From NCBI GenBank assembly GCA_037039685.1, contig JAWNGF010000002.1:6510001-6574000 (forward strand): a DNA stretch of 64,000 nucleotides, in the 5' to 3' direction. Shown one piece after another: positions 13,361 to 23,979 of the stretch. The stretch is from Ceratobasidium sp. AG-K (Eukaryota > Basidiomycota > Agaricomycetes > Cantharellales > Ceratobasidiaceae). Position 1 is the stretch's first letter. Each line of letters begins with the position of its first letter. The translations under genes were made by a program, and so were the position numbers. Below the pieces are notes generated by a model. The model searched no databases, had not been told where the DNA came from, and saw nothing but the letters and a program-made list of their open reading frames with translations.

Positions 13361-13662
13361 AACTCCGTATGCTTCCATCATAGAACCCAGATACGTAGAT
13401 ACGCTGGCAGGGGCAACTGAACGCGACCAACTTCTATCCATCGATCCAGACACGAGTCACCCGGAGCTTTTCGTTCGAGTCGGAGCAACAACCCCGAGTT
13501 CACAGGCGGATATAGGGTTATGTATGGCCACACTTGGGATTGCGCAAGTCGAGGATGCAGAGTCGAGATAAAATAGATTCGCAACAGAATTTAGTATCAA
13601 CATACAAGACGCACAGCGTTCCCTAATCGAATACACGGCCAATCCGGTCCATAAAAAATCTT

Positions 13663-15056
13663 TTAATGCTGTCCGCCATAGCGGTACCCCGCATCCCCTG
13701 GTCCTTGTTGTTGTTGTTGCTGGTTGGGATAGTTGTACCCATAATCGTACGTCGGAACTCCTACGGGGTATTGTTGGATCGAACCCGATTGGGCAGGAGG
13801 GGATTGGTACGATTGAGGGTACTGCTCGTACTGCTCGTATGATTGCTCGTATTGCTGCTCGTAGCCTTGCTGCTGCTGCTGCTGAGAAAATGACACAGTC
13901 TGGGCCGGAGCAGACGAGTACCCTTGTCCTTGGGTGTACTGGGGATAATGTGGATCCGACTGGGATCGTTCGGGGGCGAGTTCCTGCGTGGGATACTGCG
14001 AGTACGGATACCTCACATCGACGGGACTAAACGACCCGTACCCGCTATCCTGCGTCGCACTCCGCACGGGCTCGTGTTCGGGAACATCTGGGTACGCGTA
14101 CTGGGGCGTGTACGTCCCAAGATGTGGGACCGAGCCTCGCCGGGGAGGTTGGGCTTGGGTTTGGGTTTGGGGCTGGGCGTAGCCATACTGGGCATACTCG
14201 TACTCTTGCCTGATGGCACCGAGTGAGCCGCTCCATTGGGGGTACTGGACTTGGCCGCTCGAGTGGGACATGGAGCGTTCGCGTGGGGGGTGCACTTCGA
14301 TGCTGTCGACAGGAGACTCGAATAGGGTTTCAGTGGGGGGAGAGGATCGGCGGGATCGGCGCGGTTTGTTCGGGGGACGGGTGACGACCTTGCCGTACCC
14401 GGGTTGGTCGGGCGATAGGCACGAGTCGGGGAATGAGGGGCTACGGGGTGTCAGATTAGCTACACATAGGACGACGGACTCACCCAAATAGTGGGACGAG
14501 GTCGTAGCGGATGTTCCATGCGACCCGTCGTGCGAGTTCAAGGGCGACCTGCAACCAGTTAGCTAAAATTAAACAAAAGCCATCGACTGACATCTCTGGC
14601 CATCCATGTGCCCTGCATCTTGAGGTACCCGCCCCGCACCCGGCGCAGCTTGCTCGCAAGGTCTGGCTGCGACTCGAGAATCTTGACGATATCGGCTGCG
14701 AAAGGTCAGCTACGCCCAAATGAATCCAGCGACATGCCTTTGGAATTGCCCAGGGCTGCACACTGTCAGCGACGGCCAACCAATAGCTATGGGCTCACCC
14801 TTCCAGATCCCAGTCCACAGCACATAGCCATCGTCCGTGTCCATCATGATCCACTGGCCATTGAGCGGATACTCGTACACCGGACTGAACAATCAGCAGG
14901 CGTTTGAAATCCACAACACACTCACACATATCCTCTGGGGTCAGAGCTAGTGACGTAGCGCGCCTTGGTAACACGGTGCGTAGTGGTCATGTACAACATC
15001 TGTGGCGGGTCCTGGGGCGCCATCGACGACGACTCGCTCTTGCCCGCCTCTGCCAT
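13663..15056 (-). CDS. KilA-N/APSES-type DNA-binding protein with Q/Y-rich tail
   Basis: Six exons join in frame to 393 residues: 15056-14926, 14884-14799, 14755-14738, 14695-14592, 14548-14484 and 14440-13663. Residues of about 40-145 form a KilA-N/APSES fold, the fungal helix-turn-helix-like DNA-binding domain. Diagnostic stretches are PLNGQWIMMDTDDGYVLWTG, ALGNSKADIVKILES, KLRRVRGGYLKMQGTWMA and RRVAWNIRYDLVPLFG. It resembles Xbp1-like regulators more than StuA-type APSES factors; that placement is inference. The rest is low complexity, with Pro/Arg/Ser first and then Gln- and Tyr-rich runs (Q5-Q6 blocks), as in many transcription regulators. The intron between exons 3 and 4 uses a GC donor (AAAG|GCATGT). 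The Met at 15,056 is the best start; the frame is open upstream to 15,371. Confidence 0.85.
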
Positions 15057-15947
15057 CTTATGATCGTCGATCACTGCCACGAGGTCGCCAGCCGCGGTAC
15101 ATATACACATGCGCCACCCCTTCCCCACAATCGAAATTTTATCCTGAGCTGACAAAGCTGTCCCCCCACGCCTGGCCCGAGCTTTCTCCGCCCCGCAACC
15201 GGTCCTCTGCTCGACGTTGATCGACGCATAGGGACCGAGGTCGACGACTACAAAGCCCTCGGCTGACTGCTCGTCTCCAACGACGCTCCCTCGCCCCACC
15301 ACCGCAGAGACATCCGTGCCCATCGACATTCCAGCCAGAAATGAGATACGTGCGTGCGTGGCAAGAAGCAACCACCCTGAGGATCATGCGCCACTGAAGC
15401 GCGTGTTTACCACACAATCGGGCTCTCGTTGGACTTATTGAAGGTACCGCGCTTCTTATGCTTTGCACCTTCTCAACGTGCGGTAGTATGCCGGCGAACG
15501 CATCTGGACATCCAGAAGCGCGTCTGAAAGCGTGTATCCCCCCGAAGCACAACCATTAGTCCACACGGTCTTCCACCTTTGGTTACACGCGCCTCCCTGG
15601 GTAAGCCGCATGCACCGTCGAGTTGAGATCCATGCGCCTGTCCCGCGGTGAATTAGGTTAGACTCTTGCCCATCTTATGGTTCAACTCGAACCCGTTCCA
15701 ACTTGAAATAGTCTCGCCCGATTCCCAATAGCATATCCAACGCCACACACCCAGCACGTGTTTTTCATCAACATCCAGACCGAATGACGTCCGCCGACGG
15801 GTCGAGGCCCATTCAATCGTATTTCATTACTACAAACCAAGAAAGCCACGATCATAAACAAGTCACCATCTAGCGATACAGCGACAAGACCAGGCTAGCG
15901 ATACAAATCAAGATCAACCCAGAGAAAAAATCCAGAAATTCGGGTGA
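15057..15947. other. Intergenic between two minus-strand genes
   Basis: Upstream region of the KilA-N gene and downstream region of the Smr gene. The open frame at 15,371-15,057 continues into the KilA-N frame and might be a 5' extension. Otherwise nothing is recognisable. Confidence 0.4.
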
Positions 15948-17815
15948 CTAGCGTTTCAAACCCGTGACATAGACCGTTCCTTCGCGTTTATACGCGTGCC
16001 AGCCGTTGCGTTCCAAGTGCTTCATCACGGCGGGGCCAATAACCGGCACGTTGCCTTTGGAATGCCGCCCTTGGCCAGTAATTATTTGAAGTGCTGAACT
16101 CGGCGTCGAACCTGCACCAGTTGGATAAAAGTTCAAGCTGAATATAAAGGACTTACTTGAGCCAGCCGAGGACCACCATGTATTCACGCTCTCCTTGACG
16201 ATTTCCAACGACTCGTGGACGGTTAGGCCGTGCAAATCAATCGCGTTGCTCGAAGTCCTGTGCGGGGTTAGATGCGGCCATCATATCATATTCGAACGTA
16301 CTGGCTCTGCCTCGCGCGGACGCTCGCCTTGGCGGCCTTGAGCTTCCACTCGCGTCCCTTGGTAGCATAGTCTTTGGCCTGGTTGGAATAGTACAGCGCG
16401 GCCTCGCCACCGTATTCGTGCTTGTGCCGATTATACAATTCAGATGCTTGTTTCAGGGCCTATGCGCGATTAGAGGTGGCAATATTATTGACGAGCCACT
16501 CACCTCGTGTTGTTTGCCCTTCCAATACGCCGCCTCTTCCATACACGCATCCGCATCCCGCTCGTCAATCCCAGTATGGTGTTCGGCAGGCTTCGCCCGA
16601 GCAATGGTCTCCCAGTCGGCCGAACCAGGCACTCCCTGCAAAGGTACCAACGTCTTGGACCGAACAGGCGGCACAGTCCCCCACGCAGACTTGACAGGCG
16701 ACGTGACCGCCGCGACCGACTTGCGCCTCACGGGGGGTATATCTGGCGGCGCAGTCGGCACATTCTTCTTGGGCGACGCAATCGGGGCAGGTCCATAGTG
16801 GGCAACGACCGGGACTTTTTCGTCGACTTCTTTGAGAATCTCGATGAGGTGAAAGGCGTCGTCGGGTTGAGAGGCGGTGGCGCGGAGGCAGAGGTTCGCG
16901 TCGGGGATTTCGTCGGGCGTGGCGTCGAGGAGCGTGATGAGAGCCGCGAGGGCAAAGTCGTCGACGGTTTGGGTGTTGCCTAGGCTCGCGAGCGTCGAGC
17001 GAATGGCCGTCGCGGGGGTCGAATAGGTAGGATTGTGTAGCGCCGAGGAAAACACGGTGGCGGGGACGTTGGGCAGGATCGAGCCGAGTCGGGTGGCTAC
17101 CGAGTCAATGTACGTCCAGGGATCGACGAGTGGCGCGGGGGTAGTGTGGGGAACCTGCCGCTGCCGAACATCACCCATGATCAACGTTGTTTGTTTGCCT
17201 TTCTTGGCCTTTGACCGCACTGGGGACGGGGGAGTGGGGACTTTGCTGCTCTTGGTCCATTCTTCGACCGAGTCGAGATCGAGGGATCGATCAATCGACT
17301 CGTTCCATTCGCCCCGCTCTTGCATTTCCCGGATGAGGTCATTCGAGAGGAGGGTATCGATGATCGCATCGAGATTGTCGCCTCCGTGTTCGTCGAGCGC
17401 TGCTTGCAGAGCACTCGACCCGATGTGCGGAAATGAATTTTGCAGAAATCCGAGGGGGGTAGAAAACGAGGCCAGCGAGGACGTCGTCGCTTCAGACGTG
17501 GGTGAACTGAACGAGTCGTTGAACCGATCCGAGCCGGACGAGGTAAGCGAGAGTTGGTCCATTCCGGACGACAGGGACTGGACGTCATCGGGAGCGCACA
17601 GGGACCCAAGTGTTTTGTGAAGCTGTTCAAGCTGTTTTCGTTGGCTGCTGTCAATCTCGGCTACGAGAGCAGCGATCAAAGAGGGGTCAACCAGGGGGTA
17701 TTGTTTCTGAGTGTCATGGGGTGAGCGTAAAGCCGACTACTCATTTCAATCCCACCTCGAGCGCCTGCTGCATGTTTACTGGGCGACGTGCCGCCTTGGA
17801 TTTGTTCTTGCCCAT
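15948..17815 (-). CDS. CUE-DUF1771-Smr protein, Cue2/N4BP2-like
   Basis: Five exons join in frame to 561 residues: 17815-17756, 17706-16504, 16459-16302, 16257-16157 and 16111-15948. The start MGKNKSKAARRP is a short basic lead. A CUE-like ubiquitin-binding motif with LQNSFP and LLSND lies at about 105-145. A DUF1771 helix pair (ALKQASELYNRHKHEYGG) lies at about 415-475. The Smr domain fills the C-terminus (about 480-561), with its DLHG motif (AIDLHGLTVHES) and its TGQGRHSKG loop. Yeast Cue2 and human N4BP2 share this order of domains. Cue2 is an endonuclease that cuts mRNA at collided ribosomes in no-go decay, so a role in mRNA quality control is a reasonable inference. All exon phases agree and the gene looks intact. 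Confidence 0.88.
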
Positions 17816-18424
17816 CGTGGAGTAGAGAAGGGCTATGTAATCACGTGATGTGTCCACGTTTGTGCCATAATCTAGCGCCCAATAAATGAGCTTTAATTCG
17901 TTGGAATGTATTTCTATACCACTACACTAACGAGCTATCAAACGGATCGCATTGAGAGCGAATGCTACAGTGCTCAGAAATCTCCCCCTTTATATCCCGG
18001 GGAGATCGAGTCATGCAAGAGGAAGCACGGAGCACATGGCACGCATACATGCTACTGATCGATGCGATGACTCGATTACCTTCTGGGCTCGAGAATCTCA
18101 GATGTTACCATCATGGGGCTCGAGATGAGCCAGATACGCCAAACGAGATCCTATGAGGGCGATGTCGTATCGAGAGTCATCCACTCCCTTTGCTGTTCGC
18201 CCATGAGCAGAAAGCGAGAGCCGAATTTGCAACTAATACCTTGGGGGATCAGTTTCGGAGTAATGGCCGTACCTAAAATACTAAAGCTACACACACAAGG
18301 GCTTATTTCTCTCGGCAGTCTAACCTTGATTACAATCATTTTCAAGTTAGCAATTAGGTAGCAAATTAATTTACAAAAATACCAAGAGCTGGTTGGGACG
18401 GAAAGAGCGGATTAGCCGCAACTT
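17816..18424. other. Intergenic; no gene recognised
   Basis: Short frames only. The left end is the promoter of the divergently placed Smr gene, and the right end abuts the 3' end of the first kinase copy. Confidence 0.4.
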
Positions 18425-19860
18425 TCAAACGGATAGGCTTCCCGAACGCATCCTGGGTCGCTTTGAATCCCGACCAGGTCCACGACTCTCGACCCCCTGT
18501 TCACCTAATTCTCCAATATCCTTCGGCCCCTTCCCGTGATTTGATTCTGGTCTCGAGTCCGTCCATCCTCCCGATTTGCTTCGAAAGGCGCAGGCACATT
18601 CCATGAGACGGAGAGTCACCGATCGCCAAACTCTGAGCCGAGTTAGCAGTGAGAGTTGCCGGAAATAATGTGGTTAGTCCAAGCGCACGATATGCATGTA
18701 GTTTTTTCCAGTCTGATGCCCTTGGAGTCGCGTCAAAGTGGTGTTTATCGACCATCTCGAGGGTTTCCTTCAGGGTCGGGGGGGGGGGGGGGGACTGACA
18801 GTTTCTTTTTGTATTCCGGCTCGTGTGTGGCCATATGGCAATCAAACAGATACTTCGCGTACCCTAATAGCCAAGGGTGGACATCGGGGTGGGCTTCGAG
18901 TCCCTTGGAAAAATGCCCCCTCAAGAATATGTAAGCCACTTTCGGCTTTCCGCCAGTCACGCGTTTCGCGCGGATGAGTCAAACACTTCCTGTAGAGTCG
19001 CAGCGAGGTCTTCAGTTGACAGATTCGGGTACAAATAGCAGACCAGAAGGTGTCAGTATATCGCCCAAAGGATTGATTCCAGGTCGTCGTCCAACCGATG
19101 CGGTGTGGTATCCAAGCCCATCCATAGGTGGTGCGATATGAATTGCCATGTGCCTTAAGACCAATCCTTGATAACAAGCCTTGTGTTGCACATAAGGACA
19201 GCTAAACGCACCGACAGTGTATGAGGGTTACTACCCTTCTGTTTGCTTAAACTGACAGAGAACTCCCAGTCGATGATGAGTGCTTTCCGTTTGTTGATTT
19301 TTGGATCACGAACGAGTATGACGTTACCGACGCTGATGTCACGGTGCAGTCTTCCACGTTTTTCGTATGCAACAAGCACAGCTGTACAGGCGTTAAGTTA
19401 GAACCAGTGGTAGCCAGAGACTTGGCTTACTCTCAAACATATCTCGAGCAAAGCCGAGAAGCTCTTTGAGGTCTTTGTGCTCGCCCAAACCGAGACCGAC
19501 CGTTTTCGAGATCACACGATGATGAATGCGCGGGAATATTGTTGACCGGATATACTCCTTCGAGAGGGTCTGTCTGACCCAGGGCGTAGATATAAAATCC
19601 TGGGTGATGGTGCGCCGGATGTCTAACATATCCGAATTTAACAATACGTCGGAAACGATGCAATAATAACGGACCTGTTGAAGAGGTCCGCTGGACGTCA
19701 CCGTAGCAATCAATCCCCGGCACACTTGGGACTCGAGCCTGATACAGCTCCCGGCAGATCGAACCTTCGGGCTCGGCTCCCACATCCCTCCTTGTATCCT
19801 TCACAAAGCATACTCCCTTGCATTGGAGCTGGAATGCCAGCCTTGGGGCGCCACAATTTC
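18425..19860 (-). pseudogene. FunK1-type fungal protein kinase, 5'-truncated and broken (copy A)
   Basis: Homologous to the copy at 21,213-23,805. It retains the kinase core with YEKRGRLHRDISVGNVILV (HRD loop, about 19,320) and IIDWEFS (metal-binding DFG-equivalent position). Four lesions are visible. Homology stops at about 19,860, where an in-frame TGA precedes the LAFQLQ strand, so the N-terminal half is missing. The splice acceptor that reads CTTAG|GGC in copy B reads CTTAAGGC here (about 19,155), which shifts the frame. A Trp codon (TGG in copy B) is TGA near 19,055. The C-terminal third has indels and a G15 run near 18,779. FunK1 kinases are an expanded, poorly characterised basidiomycete family. 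Confidence 0.85.
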
Positions 19861-19869
19861 AGTCGCATG

Positions 19870-21212
19870 CATGCTCATATTGTCTGCGCATATATACAGG
19901 CAATTATGAGCCAAGGGAGAGCACTTGTGCATCACAAAATGATGTTGCATGGTCTCAGGGGCCCCATGTATAAACAAGCCAAGCCAGTTTCACCTACAAA
20001 TTGAGCTTCAAAGACTCCGAAACCTGCTCCAAGCATATTATACTGTGATTCTTTACTTAATGATAATATTTAAGTGAATCTGGGACCTCACAATATGCGT
20101 ATAATATTAGCTGAGACTCAACCCCCCCCCCCCACCAGGCGCTTTTTTGCATTTATTTGAAAACCCGGGTTCTTGCAACAGCCTGGTAAGTTGGCCTACA
20201 GTATTTAATCAATGACTGCATTATAATAGTCTGTTATCAGGTGCTACACCTCCTTGGCCGGGAAACACTAACGAAATGAGTACGGGCTCGGTTGCTTGTT
20301 ACCAAAGTGTACAGGCATATCTCCAGAACCGTTTAATTTTAACGCAATCATTTCTGGGGGGACAGGCATTTTTGTGTGTTGTTTTTGTAGCTATGGTCTT
20401 CCTCTATCTTATAGTATTTACTATACAATTTATGTGTGCGTTTTTCTCGAGTCCTGGGTCAATTGCTCCTACGGTGTGGATTTGTTTGTAAGAATTTGTT
20501 GTGTACTGTATCCCTCAAGAACCAGGGGATTTGACGCATACAAACACGTTGAACGTGGATCAATCACTAATGATCGGAGAAATTCAGGAAGATGGAAACG
20601 AGCTAAATAAAGACTCGGTACTACATTGTAACAGAATTTCTTGCTGGACACAATTTCCTGATGCTATTTTCACAGCCACTCCAAGCTCCACCCGCTGTGG
20701 ACCTCAGATCTCCGTGAAATACGGAGTTTGGGGGCCCACAGTGACCCTTTGCAAAATGCACGCGGGAGAGGCGCACAGAAGTCCCGACCTGGGAGCCCCA
20801 GAAGTAGCGGCAGTCAGTGAAGCACCTGGTTTAGCTGTGCTTTCAAGCTAGCGGTCGTAGAGCCTGGATTGGGAACGACTTTATAACAGCTGAAACAAAA
20901 CCTTTGTTAGTAGGTTGAACCTGCCTTGTGGCCGTGACAGCGAACTCATCGTGCTGCTCTACCTTTTAAAGCTCTGTAATCGAATCTGTTGGATATATGT
21001 GTGTGCACGGTGTACAGAGCGCTTGGTTTATTCAGGCTAGGTCTGTTAAACGAGCCACGGTCCGCTCAACCCAACTGTGCATATAATGACTTGCTCAGGC
21101 TTCTTGTGACGATACCACCGAACCTTTGGGCTAGATCAGCGTACTTCCAGGTTTCGCATAGTAAAATATTATATTCATAACTAGGTAGCCGCACCAGGCA
21201 ACATGATAACCT
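19870..21212. other. Region between kinase copies; no gene recognised
   Basis: AT-richer sequence with small frames on both strands (for example 20,276-20,491 + and 20,501-20,851 +) without family resemblance. It contains a C13-type run near 20,121. The N-terminal half missing from copy A is not found here. Confidence 0.4.
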
Positions 21213-23805
21213 TCAAATTTCAGGACTTCTCGAACCCACCCTTGCCCGCTTTGCGTCTCTGCCATGTTTGTCTCTTCCCATGCCTTCATCCGGCTCGCTG
21301 CTCCAGTCATCCCGAGAACGCACCACATCATTCGTTGGTAGAGTAACTCCAATATCCCTTCCGCCCTCTGGTACCGTGATCTCTTGATTGTAGGGTTGTT
21401 TGGGGACCTTCTCGGTCTCGAATGGCGCAGGCGTAGTTCCATGAGATGGAGTTTGCCCACTTGCCAAGCGCTCGATTGGGCTTGCGCTGAGAGTTGCAGG
21501 AAAGGACAGGGTTTGTCCAATTACACGGCATGCACGTAGTCCCTTCCAGTCCGGTGTCTTTGGGGTAGCGCTGAAGGGATGCTTGTCGACCAGATTGAGT
21601 GTTTCCTTGCGGAGGGTCCCGGGAGCGGGTACTTTTGCGGATCTGTGGGGGTTTCTCCTGGCTGTAAAGCAATCAAATAGATAGTCTGTATAGTCTAATA
21701 GCCACCGCTGAAGATCAGGGTAGGTGGTGAGCCCCTCTAGGAGCTTTTCGCGTTCAGAGATGTAGTTCCACTTTGTCCCTCCGCCAGTCGCATGCGTGGC
21801 CGTCTGGGTGCATGAGTCAAACACCTCCTGTGAGATCCTTGCGAACCCCTCGGTCGACAGGCTCGGGTAAGAATAGTAGACCAGAAGGTGCCAGTATATT
21901 ACCCAGAAGATTGACTCCAGGTCGTCGTCCAGTCGATGCGGCGCTTTGTCATGGCCACTTAACAGTCGCCACGATATAAATTGCCAAGTGCCCTAAGACC
22001 AACAGCGGTTAGTGGCCTGGTATTGTCGAATGAAGCATTGGTATGGACGCACCGAGAGTGTATAAGGGTTGTTGCTCTTAGGTTTGTTTTGGTTGATAGA
22101 GAACTCCCAGTCGATGATAATTGCTTTCCGCTTGTGAGTTTTTGAGTCACGAACGAGTATGACATTGCCTGCGCTGATGTCACAATGCAGTCTCCACATT
22201 TTTCGTATGAAGCTAGCACAGCTGGAATGACCTGGGGTTAGGACTCCTAGTAACGAAGGGTCGACTCACTGTCGAACATGTCACGACCAAAACCCAGTAG
22301 TTCTTTCATGTTTTGGTGCTCTCCCAAGCCAAGTCCAACCGTTTTTAAGACTAGGCGATGATGTACGTGGGGCACTATCGCCGATTGAAGATAATCCTTC
22401 GACAAGGTCCGCTTGATCCACGGCGCAGCTACGAAATCCTGAGTAATCGTGCGCTGAGTACCTAGCAAACCAGACTCCAATTAAACACCGGGACCAAACA
22501 AGCTAAGAAAGAACTTGTTGAAGAGGGCTGGAGGACGTTGCTGTAGCATTCTACCTCGGACACGTTCGGGACTTCAGCCTGGTACAGCTCCTGGCAGATC
22601 GAACCTTCACGCTCAGCTCCCACATCCTTCATCCACGTATCTTTCAGGAAGCAGAGCTCCCTGTCTTGTAGTTGGAATGACCAATACCCTCGAGTAGAAC
22701 GACCGGTGACTGAAATGGGTAGATTGTTGGGTTTCGAAATGAGGTACTGAACTTGACCGTCACCCTTCTTCATTGAAACGGTGGATACGTGCTGCGCATC
22801 AATATGCTTGTTAACCTCAGCTTGGACGCGCTCCTCGAACTGCTCTTGAGACTCCAAAGACCGGGGTTCAGGGCCCAACTCGAAGCGTAGTCGTTGTTCA
22901 AGTGCGGCCCGATAGTCGACTAAGTCATCCTCATTGCAGTGTTCCCCAGCCGTGGTGTCGTATCCGCGATCCTCCAGGCTAGCGTGCTGTAGTCTCCACA
23001 TAAATTGACACAGGGGTTCTGGGTTTCCGCGACACTCGAATACTTCAGATACGATGGCACCGCTTCGATCCCACCGGGCAAACCGCATCATGGTTCCAAA
23101 CATCATCAAGGAATGCACGCATTGGCGATGCTGCTTGGCAAAAATTTCAGCCGCATAATAAGCATGTCGACCTAGAGTTCGGACTTTGTCCTTGTCGGAT
23201 TTCGAGAATTTGTGGAGGGTTTGCGATAATCGAATGCAATAAACTCGTCACCGTCGTCGCGGAAACAGTCGTGGTCTGTGCTCGGCTCGACCTGGAGAAA
23301 GAGCTCCATTGCAGGAGAGTTGCTAACTGTAGTCGCTGGTCGGGCATGCGATTGTAGGGAGCCCCTTAGGTATAGGTTCACATTGGCTTTTGTGGGTTCC
23401 GGTGCCGAGTGGCTGCCTTCGCGAATGTGAATTTCGACGGGATCGAATTGAGTGCACTAATCTAAATTAGAGGATAGGTAGATCATCATAGCGGAGCGCC
23501 CATTATCTACTAACCAACGAGGACTATAAGTCTTCTTCCTCAAGGGCCTCTGACCGGATATTTTCGAATTCTTGGAACGGGCAAGGGGACACGCTTCCGG
23601 ATATGTTGGAAGGCAGCGGGAGGTGTATATCCATGAAATCTTGCACAGGCATAGGTCCAAGGATATAGGGCAGAGTATCAAAACCAAATCGAGGATAGAC
23701 ATATTCGTCTTTCCTACTTGACAATGCCGCGCCACGGCCCGAGCCGTTGTCGGTTTCTGCGCTCATTGTTGGCTGGGCTCGAGTGGCAGGGGCTAGATTT
23801 GGCAC
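21213..23805 (-). pseudogene. FunK1-type fungal protein kinase, full-length but frameshifted (copy B)
   Basis: N-terminal exon 23,805-23,524 (MPNLAPATRAQ start), then homology through MELFLQVEPSTDHDC, the 218-codon frame 23,118-22,462, RTITQDFVAAPWIKR, the catalytic-loop equivalent LHCDISAGN (about 22,185), IIDWEFS and a long polar C-terminus ending GSRSPEI. The usual HRD is HCD. Two single-base deletions are inferred. One is near 23,230, where the frame of DEFIAFD changes to that of DKDKVRTLGRHAYY. The other is at about 22,195, where copy A has CGTGGAAGACTG and this copy TGTGGAGACTG. Cryptic splicing could restore the frame at both places (an intron from about 23,250, or the acceptor CAG 11 nt upstream of the second). 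A functional product therefore cannot be fully excluded. Confidence 0.75.
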
Positions 23806-23979
23806 AGCTATACTCTAGTGCGAGATGACACGACCACTTGACAGGATCTACAGATTGTCCTAGGAAGCCCTGGCGTGGAATCGACACTTGGTGGCTGATC
23901 GTCAGGGTGGCGCAAATGATGCCAGCAAGCGCCCCGTGCACGTGACAGCACCGCCACCAGCTCTCTGCGTCATCAGACG

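Noticed and set aside
18779..18794. Long G and C homopolymers (also near 20,121 and 49,740) as functional sites
   Set aside because: They lie in pseudogenes or flanks and look like polymerase slippage or sequencing-prone runs.
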